Positions 1-12,055 of a stretch of DNA of 64,000 nt are shown here, piece after piece. A program made the translations under genes and the position numbers. Location: positions 129,176,277 through 129,240,276 of the forward strand of contig OX352761.1 of the NCBI GenBank assembly GCA_947095585.1. Direction: 5' to 3'. The DNA is from Nephrocerus scutellatus. Its lineage: Eukaryota > Arthropoda > Insecta > Diptera > Pipunculidae. How positions within the stretch are numbered: the stretch's first letter is position 1; each line of letters begins with the position of its first letter. The notes beneath the pieces were generated by a model. That model was not told where the DNA came from, did no database searches, and worked only from the letters and a program-made list of their open reading frames with translations.

Positions 1-274
1 GCTCTAGTTCACGAAAGAGATTCTTCTCCCAGGCTGCTTTCTTTGGTCGGTGGACTGTTTTTCATATCTTCTGAGCTGTTTATATTCATCTTCGCGTGCC
101 CGCGTTCTATGAGATTGTTGCAATGCTCGGTACACAACATACTTACGTTCAGTCGCTAGCTTACGTTCGTCATCGAACCAGTCGTTCCAATCTCTACGAT
201 TACTGCCTAAGATGGAGTTAGCAGTACTAATGACAGTATTCTTAAGGCGTGTTAATTTCTCTTCTACGCCCGAC
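1..274 (-). mobile_element. RTE-type LINE relic, linker between endonuclease and RT
   Basis: The minus strand encodes a 90-residue open segment containing DWNDWFDDERKLA and a following arginine-rich stretch. The same segment lies between endonuclease and reverse transcriptase in the fuller RTE copy at 31,245-34,770 (compare 32,830-33,040). The piece runs off the window at its 3' side. The other side ends at the SINE target site, and after the second target-site copy (590-601) the sequence no longer matches the fuller copy, so this LINE insertion appears 5'-truncated there. It is inactive in the visible part. Confidence 0.8.
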
Positions 275-589
275 ATAATAATAATAATAATATTCGGCGC
301 GACGGACGGACCGATTGCGGTCCAAGGCCTAGCTTGTCACGACCATTTGTGTTGCGCATGTATACACATGTATATGCGCATTGGACACAAATGGAAGGGA
401 CTTCAAAATTTAAGGCCGGATCCGAACGGCAAATTTGAGAAGCCGTGACAAGTTATTAGTCTCGAAACGTTTGTCACCCATTCACGAGAGGTGGGACACC
501 ATGAAAATACTTTTGGTGTTACTGTGATTCGAACCACGAACCTCCTGCTCAGTAGCCACACGGCATTTCGAATGAGCCACGTCGCCCAC
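275..589 (-). mobile_element. tRNA-derived SINE, full length, with 12-bp target-site duplication
   Basis: Read on the minus strand, the element starts with a tRNA-like head (GTGGGCGACGTGGCTCA, an A-box-like TGGCTCA, and a B-box GGTTCGAATCA). It continues into a body shared with copies at 11,793, 23,622 and 24,781 and ends in a (TTA)n tail, seen as ATAATAATAATAAT from 275. It is flanked by a perfect 12-bp direct repeat TCTACGCCCGAC at 263-274 and 590-601, the mark of target-primed reverse transcription. It sits inside or at the edge of an RTE LINE relic. Internal RNA polymerase III promoter boxes are expected for the class. Confidence 0.85.
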
Positions 590-601
590 TCTACGCCCGA
601 C

Positions 602-3600
602 TTACACCGTTAAAAAGATATAAAACGGCAATACTTCTCATCTTGACATAGGAACAAAATCAAATTACACGCATGCGTCAAAAATCATATTACTACACAC
701 AAAACCTACTAACAATACAAACTTGCAGTTCTTCTTGAGGGTACCCTCATTTTACTACCGAAATCCATGTTCTAGTATATTGGACAAAACCAATCATTAC
801 ACATATATCTCTGATAAAAGTAAATTGCCACCTGGGAATATGTTTCCTGAATTATTACTGAAACTAATATCCGGATAGTTTTTGTCATAAAAAAAAAACG
901 ATGCAAATATTTAATTTTCAGATCAGTTGGCACACACTTGTACAAATTTGAGCTTCAGTCGAGCAAATAAATAAATTAGTAGGCATGTCAGATCGACAAA
1001 AGTTCGTCACATGCGTTACATTGTCATTATCGATTGAAAAGTAATGCGAATGAATATTTTATTATCAAATTGTATAGTGAACAATACATGAACACACGCA
1101 CTCACTCACACATGCACACAATGTGATGACACAATGAAAAAATGTCACAGCACTTACAGCCAAAAACTCAAATAATAGGATGTACTCCTCGCATATTGTT
1201 TCGTTGCTATGCTGCAATGCAATGTATCGGGATGCGCATTTTGCTAACCGCAAATGCAACACCGAAACATCAGTTAAAATTCAATTTAATGTCTTTATTA
1301 AAATCAATTCCTGTCTGGCGTCACATGTACCCACCATTTGCTGGATGCAGCCGGAGCGAAAGCCTCACATCACAGAAGCCGGCACAATAGCAAAATAAAG
1401 GGACGTGAGGCAAACGATTTGCGTGTCGTGCGAAAACCCTTCCGCTTTCGTGGTTTTGTTTTAAATTTTTGATTGAGCATTTAATTTATTTAATTTAAAT
1501 CGATTGTTTGACGTGTGCGTGAGTGTGAGTTTAAGTGTATGTATGGGCGTGCGCACCAGATTGACGGTTAATAGCATTGCATGTTTTGCACACAAATAAT
1601 TTATACTCGTAGGCGCACAGATGGCGGCGGATTGCTCACGCAAGTGCCTTAATACATCACTCGGAATAGGGTGGAAAGCTTAGGGCAATTGTTATTGATT
1701 GATCCAGATTTCTACGAAACAAGATTCGCATCAGAAGTTAAAACGAATGCAAAATGGAATTCCACGCATTTCGTTGAAGTGTGGGATGCATTCGCCGTCG
1801 ATATGATGTAAAAACAAAAACAATTGAAAGGGTTAGAAGGATGTTCTGCAGCAATTCAAATATAATTGGAAATTCTAGTCTTGATCTAGTGGTTACTACG
1901 TTAAATTCGAAATTTTCCCAAATGAATTGTTGCACGACATCAATGATCACCGACTAGTGTGTGCGGCGGTTGTGGGTTAGCGTATACAACGAAATTGTAC
2001 AAAATGTGTTGCGTGTAATATTATACCAGAGGGTTATTACATCACCCGTTGCACAAAAACACAAGTAAATTAGTGCCGTGATATACCGCAAAAACCCTAA
2101 ACTCATAAAATAATAGAAAAAGTTCTCGCTTACATTTATAGCACACACCACACAGAGTCTTTCATGTTTTGCAAAGAATTTTATTTCCGAGATTCGCTTA
2201 AAAAGGCACACTTCAGAATTCTTAACATAAAAGTGAAAACATAAAAACTTTGTCCCTTCCATTGAAAACTTTTCGACTGCTGCAATTTCTGGTCGTGAAA
2301 TAAAAAGGCGAAACTTTTATTCTGCAATTCTCTGCCGCCGCGCCCGTATCCAATCTGTTTACAAGTCAACGTAAAAAAATCAAATAGACGTTAAAAGACA
2401 ACTTAAGGATAAACACACAAAACGCCAGTACAGGGAAAACGAATAAGAACAACGTCTAACCATATTGCATCGTGAGAACTTTCGCAAGTATTCCATTATC
2501 GTGGCCATAGAAAACGACCAGCCACCGAGAAGATACAGCGGCAGAGTTCATGGAACCAACAATATCTTTTTGTTCATCTGTCAATGCAACTTGACAGAAT
2601 TGAAACTCGAATGAAACTCGCCAGATTAGGGAGTTGCATTCAGTAGGATTTGCAAAAAATAGGAAGAAGCCACATCTATATAATATAAATAATATAATTC
2701 ACACAAATACTGCTGTTATATTCATATATACATTTATATAAAAAAGTTTCACACCAACATAAAACTTTAAAAGTTGACAATCTTTTAGCGCGGAAACTAA
2801 GCCATTTAATCCGACTTTTCTTTGAACTTTCACTCGAAAGTATTTTCAAAAAGAAAACATTTTAAATAAAATGACGATAACCCCAAACAAAACGAGCAAA
2901 ACGTAGTAAACTAAAACATTTTAGCCGGCTTAGTAAGTTTGATTATGATTCTTAAAACAACGGATTGTGCACACACAGTTTTACGAAAAAAAATACCCTA
3001 AACAGACTAGAAAGATATTGCACTTAAGTGTTAAGATCTGAAGGCAGGAATTAGATTCATTTATTCATTACTTGCTTCTGATTGAAAGAGCCTTCATACA
3101 AAACAAACCATTTCCAAGATTACCATTATGAAATTCCGTTATTTACGTAAAAATCAGTCAGTCATCATTTAGAAGTTTCCAAAGATTATAACACAAAAAA
3201 TCTTTTAAAAAAATTAGCTTTAATTGAGGAGATGACCAAAAAGATACCAATATATGGGCTCGGGCTGATTTAAAGACCAACAGGCAGACAGGACGATTGG
3301 TAGAAAAAAAACCTACTTACAGAGTTATGAAGGAATATGTTGATAGTCGTTTATACACAAATGACCACACATATCAATACACTAATTGCCCATGTCACCC
3401 GCCCATCCACGCTTGCACTCATGCACAAAAAATACAAGCCTAATAATATGCAATGCCTTTGTATTTGTAAGACAATTGACATATACACTAGAAGCCCAGA
3501 GTACGAATCGCGCTAACTCACAAGAATCCAAAACACCAATACTCCTCCTGCCCTCAACACCAGTAACCAAACACATGCAACAAACACCCGACCACCACCC

Positions 3601-3850
3601 ATCAATGTATCGACTTACTCTACCACGAGAATTCTCAACGGATGTGTACTACCCTACGCGGTTCTCGTCCGATCATCGATATTAAGCATCGTTTGGGTGG
3701 GTTAGTACTTAAATTGGGGACCAGCGTTGCATTCAAGATTCGAAAGTACCCGATGGTTGCTTCATTCAGTTTGGCTTGTGCATTATAATATTGTGAAAAA
3801 TATTAAGACGAGTTCGTTTATTCACAAATTACAACAATAATTCACAATTA
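602..3850. other. No gene recognised
   Basis: AT-rich sequence with only short, uncharacterised open frames on both strands. No splice-consistent coding segment, RNA gene or known transposon domain was recognised. A short block of CA/TG-rich sequence lies near 1,090-1,120. Confidence 0.5.
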
Positions 3851-3985
3851 GTCAACTGAAATTTTGCGCGCTTGTTAAAAAAGGTTTGAGTGACTGCGTG
3901 TGGCGCGTTAGGCGCGCGTTTGGCCCGTGTGACATTATTTTTTCAACTTCTTTGAGGTCCGTTTTGACCAATTTTCACACGTTTA
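3851..3985 (+). repeat. Single unit of the ACTGAAATTTT/GAGGTCC satellite
   Basis: This segment carries the landmarks of the tandem array at 14,505-15,470 in the same order: AACTGAAATTTTG, a GCGTGTGGCGCGT block, then CTTCTTTGAGGTCC and CACACG. It is a dispersed partial copy. No coding content is seen. Confidence 0.6.
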
Positions 3986-6300
3986 AACAAAAGATTGTGC
4001 CAGTAAAGTTTTTTTTAAACTCGTTCTTTAACAATTCATTTACAATCACTGCCGTTTTGCAAATATGAGATGGCATATATATTTTCGCAATTCCTTGCGA
4101 TACTTCACTAAACGTCTTTGAATATTATCTGCGATCTATTGCTCAATGGTCAACATACATTTTCCTGAATAAATCTCAATGAGCAATTAGTGAATTTTCT
4201 AGAATTCGTTGACTAAAACGCTCTAACCACCACAAAGTAATATAATAAGTAATATAATAATGAGATTATTCTGGTAATCCCAATTCAACAGCAGACGTAT
4301 TTTCAATACCATTTGCTCTCTTTTAACCCAGTCGCATGACTGACCATCTTACTATGCATATACATGTACATTGGCTTGAAGAAAGTTAACTTAATTTTTA
4401 TTCGCCCACTTGATAAGATAAGATTTCTTTCATTGCCTGGTACACAAGTGGAATCATGCATTTTACTTTTGTAGATACATCGTAGTTCCAAAGAAAATCC
4501 GTCTTAGGAGTGCGTTTTGCAGGAAGTGTACTGGTATGGGTTGGCCTTTGTAACCATAGCAAATTGAGTTCCAATCGTGTTTTGTATGCGCACCTGAATG
4601 ATGTCCAAATATCCGTGAAATTGAACTTAAAAAAATTGAACTACTGGACTTGTTGGTATATAATATAATGCGAGTAATTCAATGCATCAACGGATATAAG
4701 AAGATAAGACAGCCATTTATCATTTATCTGAGTACTTATCGTAATGCTTATCTTTATTTTAGTTTTTGTCTGGCTCGAAACGTGGCAACATTTGTTATTT
4801 ATTTATTTATATCTAGATAATATTTTCAACAAACCAAACTTTATAGTTTTAACAATAAAAGTCAGTTGCTCTAACCTAATATGGTTCTAAGGCAACTGTT
4901 TTACTGTGTTAGCTATATTTCATTTTTACAATGGTAAGTTCAATTTTAAAAATGATATTTACATAGAATAAAAATTAGTAAGTTACCTTCACTATTCACT
5001 ATATACACTCTTTATTATATTTAAAAAATAAATTCAGTACTCAATTGTTCTTGATTCTAGCAATACACAATTTTTGTACGTCTTAAAGTTTTAATTATTT
5101 TCTTTTTACACTTTGTAGAGTTAGTAATATTTTTAAGCTCCGAAGGTAGAGTAAAATATTTAGAAAGTCCCCGCTAAAATATTATTATTTGATGCTTTTG
5201 ATTTAAAACATTGAACAACAAAATTTGATTTTCTTCTTGTGTTATACTCATGTCGAGCCTTGATCAAATCAAAATTGTATTTGATTTGGTTATTAGATAT
5301 TTCATTAATCAAAATTAGTAGCTTTCTTTCAATAAGAAACCTCAATGATTGAAACTCAATAAAGAGTTTATTAGTGTGATACCTTACTGGTAGATAAATA
5401 ATGTATTTGAGAACTTATTTTTGCTAAATCTCTAGCTTCTTTACTTCGCAGTACCACACCAAATCGGATTAAGGTAAGTTTATCTCAACTGAATAAATGC
5501 GTTAGCAAAAGAGGATTTTAATCGATTAATAGCGATAGAAATATATTTTTTTTATTTTGTCAATATGACTTTAGCAGTCAAGCTCGCTATCAATCACCAA
5601 CCCAAGATATGTATACCAGCTAACTCTTACAATAGAGAAAGAATTGTAAGTAATTGGGTGGTTGTTGAAAACATTCTCGCCCAATTTTCGAATTGCAAAT
5701 ACCATATACGTAGATTTGGTATGATTTAGTGTTAAATGTTGGTATTAAGCCAATGTTTAAATTTTTGTAAATCATCAGTTTTTCTAAAGATTTTGCAGGG
5801 TGCAATAATAAACAAAAGCATATAGTTGAATTTCCCCTTCAATTTCAAAAACCAAATCGGTAGTGTATACCATGAAGAGAACGTCACCTAAGATCGAGCC
5901 TTGAGGTAATCCTAATTTCACTATTTTTTCTAAACTCACACTATAATTAATTTTCACAAATTGACGCCTAATTGGTTAAATAAGTCTTAACCAGATTTAA
6001 TTGTTTTGGAGTAGAGTCTAGTTTGGTGAATGGCGGTCAGCGATTAGGGAGAATTACAGAATTGCAAGTAGCCGTAACTATCTCAGCCTCGTGGAAGTGC
6101 GATCAAACCTCCACGTGGTGGCCGCCGGTAATCTTTCTCCAATACACGAGTCTTGTGGAGATTAGGGATTGAGCCCCGCGCTTACCCGGCTTCCGCCATT
6201 AAGCATACTCCTTGATTACATATCACTCAACAGGAAACCCTATATTTAATATTCCGTGTTTAAGTCCTGCACCATTCCAGATAAGATTATATGCTGCAGA
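3986..6300. other. No gene recognised
   Basis: AT-rich DNA with short frames only; nothing was recognised by protein similarity on either strand. A G/C-richer patch at 6,060-6,200 has no assignable coding. Confidence 0.45.
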
Positions 6301-6304
6301 TTGA

Positions 6305-6560
6305 CCCCCACGGGTATCCCTCCAATACAGGACGCGTAAAACTATCCACAAAGCCATCTGGGTATCTGCTGATTGAACCACTCCCAACCAGATAGACCAC
6401 GTTTTGATAGACCGCCGCCAAAACCCGAACCTGAAGACGGTACGAATGTACCGAGGTGCCAACGTCGACTCGAACCACTATCTTGCTGGTATAGTGCTCC
6501 AAGCGCGGATGCCATCATCACGAAAAACTGCATTCGCGAATAACTTGTCACGGAAAGCTT
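6305..6560 (+). mobile_element. RTE endonuclease C-terminal fragment
   Basis: The plus strand encodes NQIDHVLID followed by MYRGANVDSNHYLAG. These are the last conserved blocks of the RTE apurinic-type endonuclease, in which the SDH-like motif (here SNH) holds the catalytic His. The fuller copy at 33,065-33,367 has the matching NQIDHVLI segment. The fragment ends at 6,537-6,563 in a short match to the SINE body (AACTTGTCACGGAAAGCTTC), so the 3' junction is chimeric. Confidence 0.75.
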
Positions 6561-6565
6561 CTTTG

Positions 6566-8455
6566 ACAACTTTGAACTTAAATCTAATTTTACCTGTTCT
6601 ACGTGGTAATCATTCGTTGGCTAAAGTTCGAAGGGTTGAGAACCTTTAAAATCGTGTTGAACAATATCAAAATACTATGTTATTATTACACATTAATGTC
6701 AATAAGTGGTGCCAACTATATTCTGATTTATTAAAAATATGGCACAGCTCTTAAAAACTGCACAGCAGTATAACACGCTGTGTGCATGTTGAGGAAGTTC
6801 AGAAAGGAGAAGATGACAATTGAATACAATTTTATTCTTTCCGAAATTCCATTAGAAGAAAACCTTACATTGATATTCAAAATCGCGTACATCGGTTATA
6901 ACAGAAAATATTCCAGCTAAGTATATGTAATAGATGTACGTTTTTTCACAACATCACTTCAACCAATTTATACCCGGTCCGACTGAGATTAACCAAATTG
7001 CGAAAAATGCATTTGAACAGAAGCAAAACCAACTCAGAACCACACAATGATTTTAAAACAAAACGGAAGTTAATTTTTACCAACATGAAACCAAGCGAGA
7101 AAAGATAGTACAAAAATTCCCATTTAAATAGAACGCTCGCTTTATAGTGAATAGTGGATTTGTACTTCCTGCGCGGGTATTCTAACTCCGAGTATTCGAC
7201 ATAAACAAAAAGCGACCAAATGAACGATTCACAAAAACTAACTGCAAGAGAGCAATATCAATGTGTCGAGCATTTTAGTTGCCCCTTCATAAGCGAAATG
7301 GGGAACTGCGCCGCGGGAACCACCATCACCGTTTGCACCGCTTTCACTCGTGGGACACACAAAACCACACCAAAACCAAAAAGAAGATGCGATAAAAGGA
7401 AACTAACCGAAAACTATTTGTTATGCGGCAAAATGGATAAAAATCCCTAGACCGGCATTTATTTAAATTTATTCCGTACTATAGCACTGTTGCAAAGAGC
7501 AACCATCTCATTTTGGCCATTTACTTCTTGCACCAATTGCTGCGCACTTACGTTCGGAGCTTTACTTGCATACAGAAAAGCAGCGGTGCAATTTGGCGAC
7601 CGGTGCGGCAGTGTGGTTTCGGGTTTCATAAGGAAACGGATATTGCTCACCAAAAATTTAGGTCCACTTGGAAAGACCAATGTAACCAACTAGGTGGGTT
7701 CAATATTTGTAGAGATTCTTTTGTTCAAAGTTTCTTTGCATTTTTTTTGTTGTAATTTTATTGTTGGCTGTCATACAGACACACTCACACACACATTGCT
7801 TGGACTATGCCAGATGAATATTCTTCGTTGGTTGATGGTACCTTTGCTACCTTTGCACCTTTGAGATAATTTTGGCATTAAGTGTCGGCGGAGCTTTTAC
7901 GAAATTACACTTGCACCGTGAATTTACACGTCGTCGTCGGCGCTCGTATATCAGAGCCAAAGCGGAAATAATTCTCAAAAAGAGCATAAATAACTGAGCT
8001 GCAATTACTGTAAGTGTAAGTCTGGAATTCTGCAAAGCATCCTACATTAGCCACCCTCTAAAAATGCGCAATGCCTGGAGAATTGCTTGTTATCACAAAG
8101 AACCATGGCAGTACGGAAAAGCCCCGAATCAAAAGAAGATCTGTTTCGAAAAAAGGCGCTGGTATATGATCTGAATTAATTGAAAGTTAAAAATTGATCA
8201 GTTGAATAAATTATTGCTCATAAAATCTTCACATGCGGTCGGATTTTAGAGACAAAAAGGAGGAGGAACGCCAAGTCTACGCTGAAACGATGGTTTAGAA
8301 GAGGACCTCATAATTTAGGGATGTCAAGCAGATTAACATGGGCTCGTAATTATTGTAGAGCCACAATTGACAAGAAGGCGATACAAGCAATTAAAAACGA
8401 TACGCATCCGGCATAGCGAGAAGATAATGTGACACTTGTCGAAAGCAATACCTTG
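6566..8455. other. No gene recognised
   Basis: Short frames only. A frame of about 76 codons at 7,459-7,689 (minus) and its plus-strand counterpart are open, but neither resembles a family I know and neither has clear splice context. The rest is AT-rich. Confidence 0.4.
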
Positions 8456-8457
8456 AA

Positions 8458-9190
8458 GATATTCATCATCATCATATTTGGCTCTACAACCGGTTTCCGG
8501 TCCTGGCCTCCCGCAAAAAATCTCTCCACCGGTGCCGATTTCGAGCCTATGTCAGCCAGTTTGGCATCCATAAACTCTGGGCGTCTTGGTCTACGCCATC
8601 CTACCAGCGTAGTCTTGGCCGGCCTCGCTGTCGTGTTCCATAAATCCTACCGCAAAGGACTTTCCGAGCTGGATCGACATCGCAGTAACGCTCGTAGATC
8701 TCATTATTATAGAGTCTTCGGAATCGTCTTTCCTCACAAACGGGGCCAACAATTCTCCGCAAGACTTTTCTCTCGAATGCGGCTTAGAGGTCAGAATGCC
8801 TTTTGCTAAGCACCCAAGTCTCGGATCTATTTGTAAGTACTGGCATGACCATAGTCTTAAATACCAGCAGCTTGGATGTTATGGTTAAGTTCCTGGATTA
8901 AAGAGTCTAAAGAGACTATAGTAGGCTTTATTGGCTTTAAGCATCCATGCGCGTATTTCTGGTTCCATGCTGCTGTTCGGCAGCTATAGTTAAATTATTT
9001 CACTACCTCAAATTCGCGCTCCACTATATTATTTAAGGGACTTTGTTTGGTCTCATTTGTATACAGCCCCAGATTTCGTGCCGCCTGCTCGATCTGGATG
9101 AAAGATTCCTGTACAGCTCTTTAATTCCTACCAATGATTTCAATGTCGTCTGCGTAAGCCAGTAAATGAATGGGCCCTTGAAGATATTTT
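8458..9190 (-). mobile_element. RTE LINE 3' fragment with (ATG)n tail and intact YADD codons
   Basis: Minus strand. The 3' end is the tail (GAT)n next to AGAGCCAAATATGATGATGA, and the body is nearly collinear with 31,245-31,945. Codons for the palm motif YADDIEI are intact at about 9,137-9,163. The C-terminal region has frameshifts. The copy diverges from the others near 9,190, consistent with 5' truncation. Confidence 0.85.
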
Positions 9191-10519
9191 CAATCCAGAA
9201 TGACCAATCACTATAAATTTCAGGTAGGTTTCTGTACATAGAAACTTCGAGATTCATTCGTGGAACAGGTTTAATTCTTACCTTTAGCTGAGGTACACAT
9301 TTTTTTGATGCATGTAAATAAATGGGATGTGCGTTTGAGGATTACGTTGACGAAATGGACGAAATTATCCTATACAACTAGTACAAGTACAGGACAAGAA
9401 TGATTTACAACAAACTTTTCAGTATACCATACATGTCTCTTCATTTAATCTCAATTTACAATTTGATTTACAGCCCATTCTACAAAAACAATTACATAAC
9501 TAAATACCGTCCTTTGAACTTATTCGTCTTCACCAACTGCTGATTCATTTATTCATTCAAGCCGCATCGGATATTCATTCGATTGGTAGCTGTTTCCGTT
9601 TTCCGTATAATGACCGGAAAATGTTTTTCTTCTCATCGTTTGATCTATTTTTTGCACCTCTATGCCAGAGCTGGCGAAGTAAGGCAAAGAACTGGTGCAA
9701 AAAGAGCAAACATTTTGAATGTACAAACGTACAAAATGCCTTTCCCGAAGGCGGAAAAGGGTCAAAACATACCAACAACTATAGTACCACAACAACCAAC
9801 CGTCAGCGCTGCGGGCATTCTCACACATTCCAAAGAAAAGGATATCCATATGGCTGGCATGCAATTCAATGGTCTATACTCCATAGGTTAGTGTGTAAAT
9901 GTCTGTATCTGTGTGTATAATTTTAACACTCGTTTGCTTCATTATTGCCACACACTAACTGCCAGCTCGACATGGTGGTAATGTGCTGAACAAATGACCG
10001 ACATGACGATTAAAAAAGTTGTGGACATGCAGGTGAAAGAGTTGTGCTTTCCGTTGCACCTTGGTCCTTGTTACAGCACGCATTTTCACAACATATTCGT
10101 TTACTCCTTTGTGCTGCACACTAAAACAATGTTTCTGGGCGTATTATATTTGTACTGCGTGTATCCATCATGCATTGCATGGTTACATGAAGATCATATT
10201 GGGTGTATAGAATATTGCCACAAGAGCCATCGAAAAGAGGATAGAATTTAAGCTCCAGACGAATTAATGATAGAATAACTTAGAGTCCAGATATTTCATC
10301 ATCACTTTTAAAGCACATAATATGAATAAAATTTAATTTCAGCTTATTACGAAAAAAGAACAACATCATCTTTTCAGCATCAATATTTCTAATGAATGAT
10401 AAATTTTGAGTTAAGCACTGGCTACTTGAAATCAAAAACTTCGTGTTTCGGGTACAAACTTTTATGTATACATCGACATAGGCATATATTTTCGTTTTTA
10501 GATGCTTAAAATAATGTCC
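9191..10519. other. No gene recognised
   Basis: Overlapping open frames of about 100 codons on both strands at 9,553-9,920 resemble no known protein. They may be chance frames. Nothing else is supported. Confidence 0.4.
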
Positions 10520-10795
10520 ACTTTTACACGCTTCACACGCACCACACGCGACTAGCGACATGCGTCACATGGAGGTTCTCTTAAATAGCCTTTTAAACTG
10601 AGCTGCTCACAGGGTCGTGTAAAAGTAGGTTATAAAGGAGCTAAAAGAAGTCGAAAATACTTTTACCCGCATCTCGTGAAATACATCACACGTGGGATCC
10701 CATAAATGCCCTACGAGACTAAGGTGCTCACAAAATATTAGCTCTCTAGGTCGTGTGAAAGTTGGTTAAAAAGGACCTTAAAAAGTTCAAACAAA
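10520..10795 (-). repeat. Satellite units, inverted relative to the array at 14.5-15.5 kb
   Basis: Reverse-complement landmarks of the 14,505-15,470 array occur in order: CACACGCACCACACGCGAC, GAGCTGCTCAC, GGTCGTGT, GGTTA[TA]AAA[AG]G, and then the same series again (AGCTCTCTAGGTCGTGTGAAAG). This makes about 1.5 units. Confidence 0.6.
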
Positions 10796-11654
10796 CATAC
10801 AAACAGCGGTCAAGTCAAGTAACATAAAAGCTTTTAAAAAGTCACTGTAACTGATGCCTCAAAATTGGTAAAGTAAGGGCTGAATCCACAGCCGCTAATT
10901 AATTAATTACTGTGGAAGAAACCATTCCTTGAGAGAGCAAACTTTCGAGGCTATGTTAGAATGAAGCGCCGCTGGGTGAGCTGTATGGTATATGGCGCCG
11001 TTTTGCTGAAACCACACAATATTGTTACGAAATTTAAAATTGATTTTCCAAATAAAAACACAAAACAAATAAAGTTCACAAGTACCAAGAGTTCACACAT
11101 TTACACTGGTGATTACTTATTCTTCACTTATAACACTATTATTCAAGGCGGTAGCTCTATCTACTTTTCAATTTTTCAAGTAGTCTGGTTCACTTCTAAA
11201 TATTAATCAACTTACTGCAATAAAATTGCTGTATTTATACCTAATCAACATTCTCGAGAAGGTTCTAATCTGTTAAGTGCTAACCACATAGAAAATACCA
11301 GAACATACTGGTATAACATCCATATATATAAGTTTATATACAAATTCCACACGTATAAATGTTATATAGAAGCTCCCTTTATGTAACTTTTATATACCTA
11401 ACTTTTTATGTACAATATTACTGAGCTTAATTGTATGCTATGATTTTTAGTAATTTCTTAATTTTAATTCAGTACACAGCTTATTCTTATATACTAGTGT
11501 GAACAGTGCAGATAAAAGATTTCACTTTACATTTTCCAATTTATCATATAAAAAGTGTCGGTCAACTTGATGGTCACGTCTGCGAACAGCAGATTTAATA
11601 TTGGTCAAGAAGAAGTAAATTGTAGTTAACAATAGCAGCAGGCAACTAGAAGTA
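10796..11654. other. No gene recognised
   Basis: AT-rich DNA. One frame of about 80 codons on the plus strand at 10,961-11,206 has no recognisable similarity. Confidence 0.4.
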
Positions 11655-12055
11655 GAAGCAGAAGCTTAAAGCTAACAAAGCCAGGAATTTAACCATAAAA
11701 CTCAAGCTGCTGTTGTATAACACAATAATCATACCAGAACTTAGATATGATTGTGAGACTTAGTTACTGCTTAGAAAAAATCACTCTAACGGTGTCCCAC
11801 CTCTCGCGAATGGGTGACAAACGTTCCGAGAGTAATAACTTGTCACGGAGAGCTTCCAAATCGGCCGTTCGGATCCGGCCTTAAATTGTAGGTCCCTTCC
11901 ATTTGCGTCCAAATAATATACATGCGCAACACAAATGGTCGCGAGAAGCTAGGCCTTGGACCGCAATGGTCTGTCGCGCCGAATATTATTAAACTTGATG
12001 GCATCGACTCAAATCGTGACCAGTGGAATAGATTTTTTGCGGGAGACCATTAGCC
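11655..12055 (+). mobile_element. RTE LINE 3' fragment split by a SINE insertion
   Basis: At 11,655-11,790 the plus strand reads as degraded RTE C-terminal coding (ARNLTIKLKLLLYNTIIIPEL), matching the plus copy at 50,550-50,600. The RTE resumes at 11,993-12,055 with a block homologous to 50,880-50,940 (GATG-C-TCG-CTC-AAATCG then TTTTTTGCGGGAG). The SINE at 11,793-11,992 lies between them, so the SINE came later or at the same deletion. Confidence 0.7.
11793..11992 (+). mobile_element. SINE body, 5'-truncated (no tRNA head)
   Basis: This matches the body of the 23,622 copy from CCCACCTCTCGCGAATG to GTCGCGCCGAATATTATTAA, but the tRNA-like A/B-box head is absent. It is flanked on both sides by RTE LINE sequence. 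Truncation of the pol III promoter means it cannot be an active source copy. Confidence 0.8.

Noticed and set aside
7459..7693. Open frames on both strands around 7.5 kb that might be an exon
   Set aside because: No similarity to a known family and no convincing acceptor/donor pair in the matching phase.
9553..9920. Overlapping frames of about 100 codons on both strands
   Set aside because: No recognisable domain, no splice context, and both strands open equally, as expected by chance in this composition.
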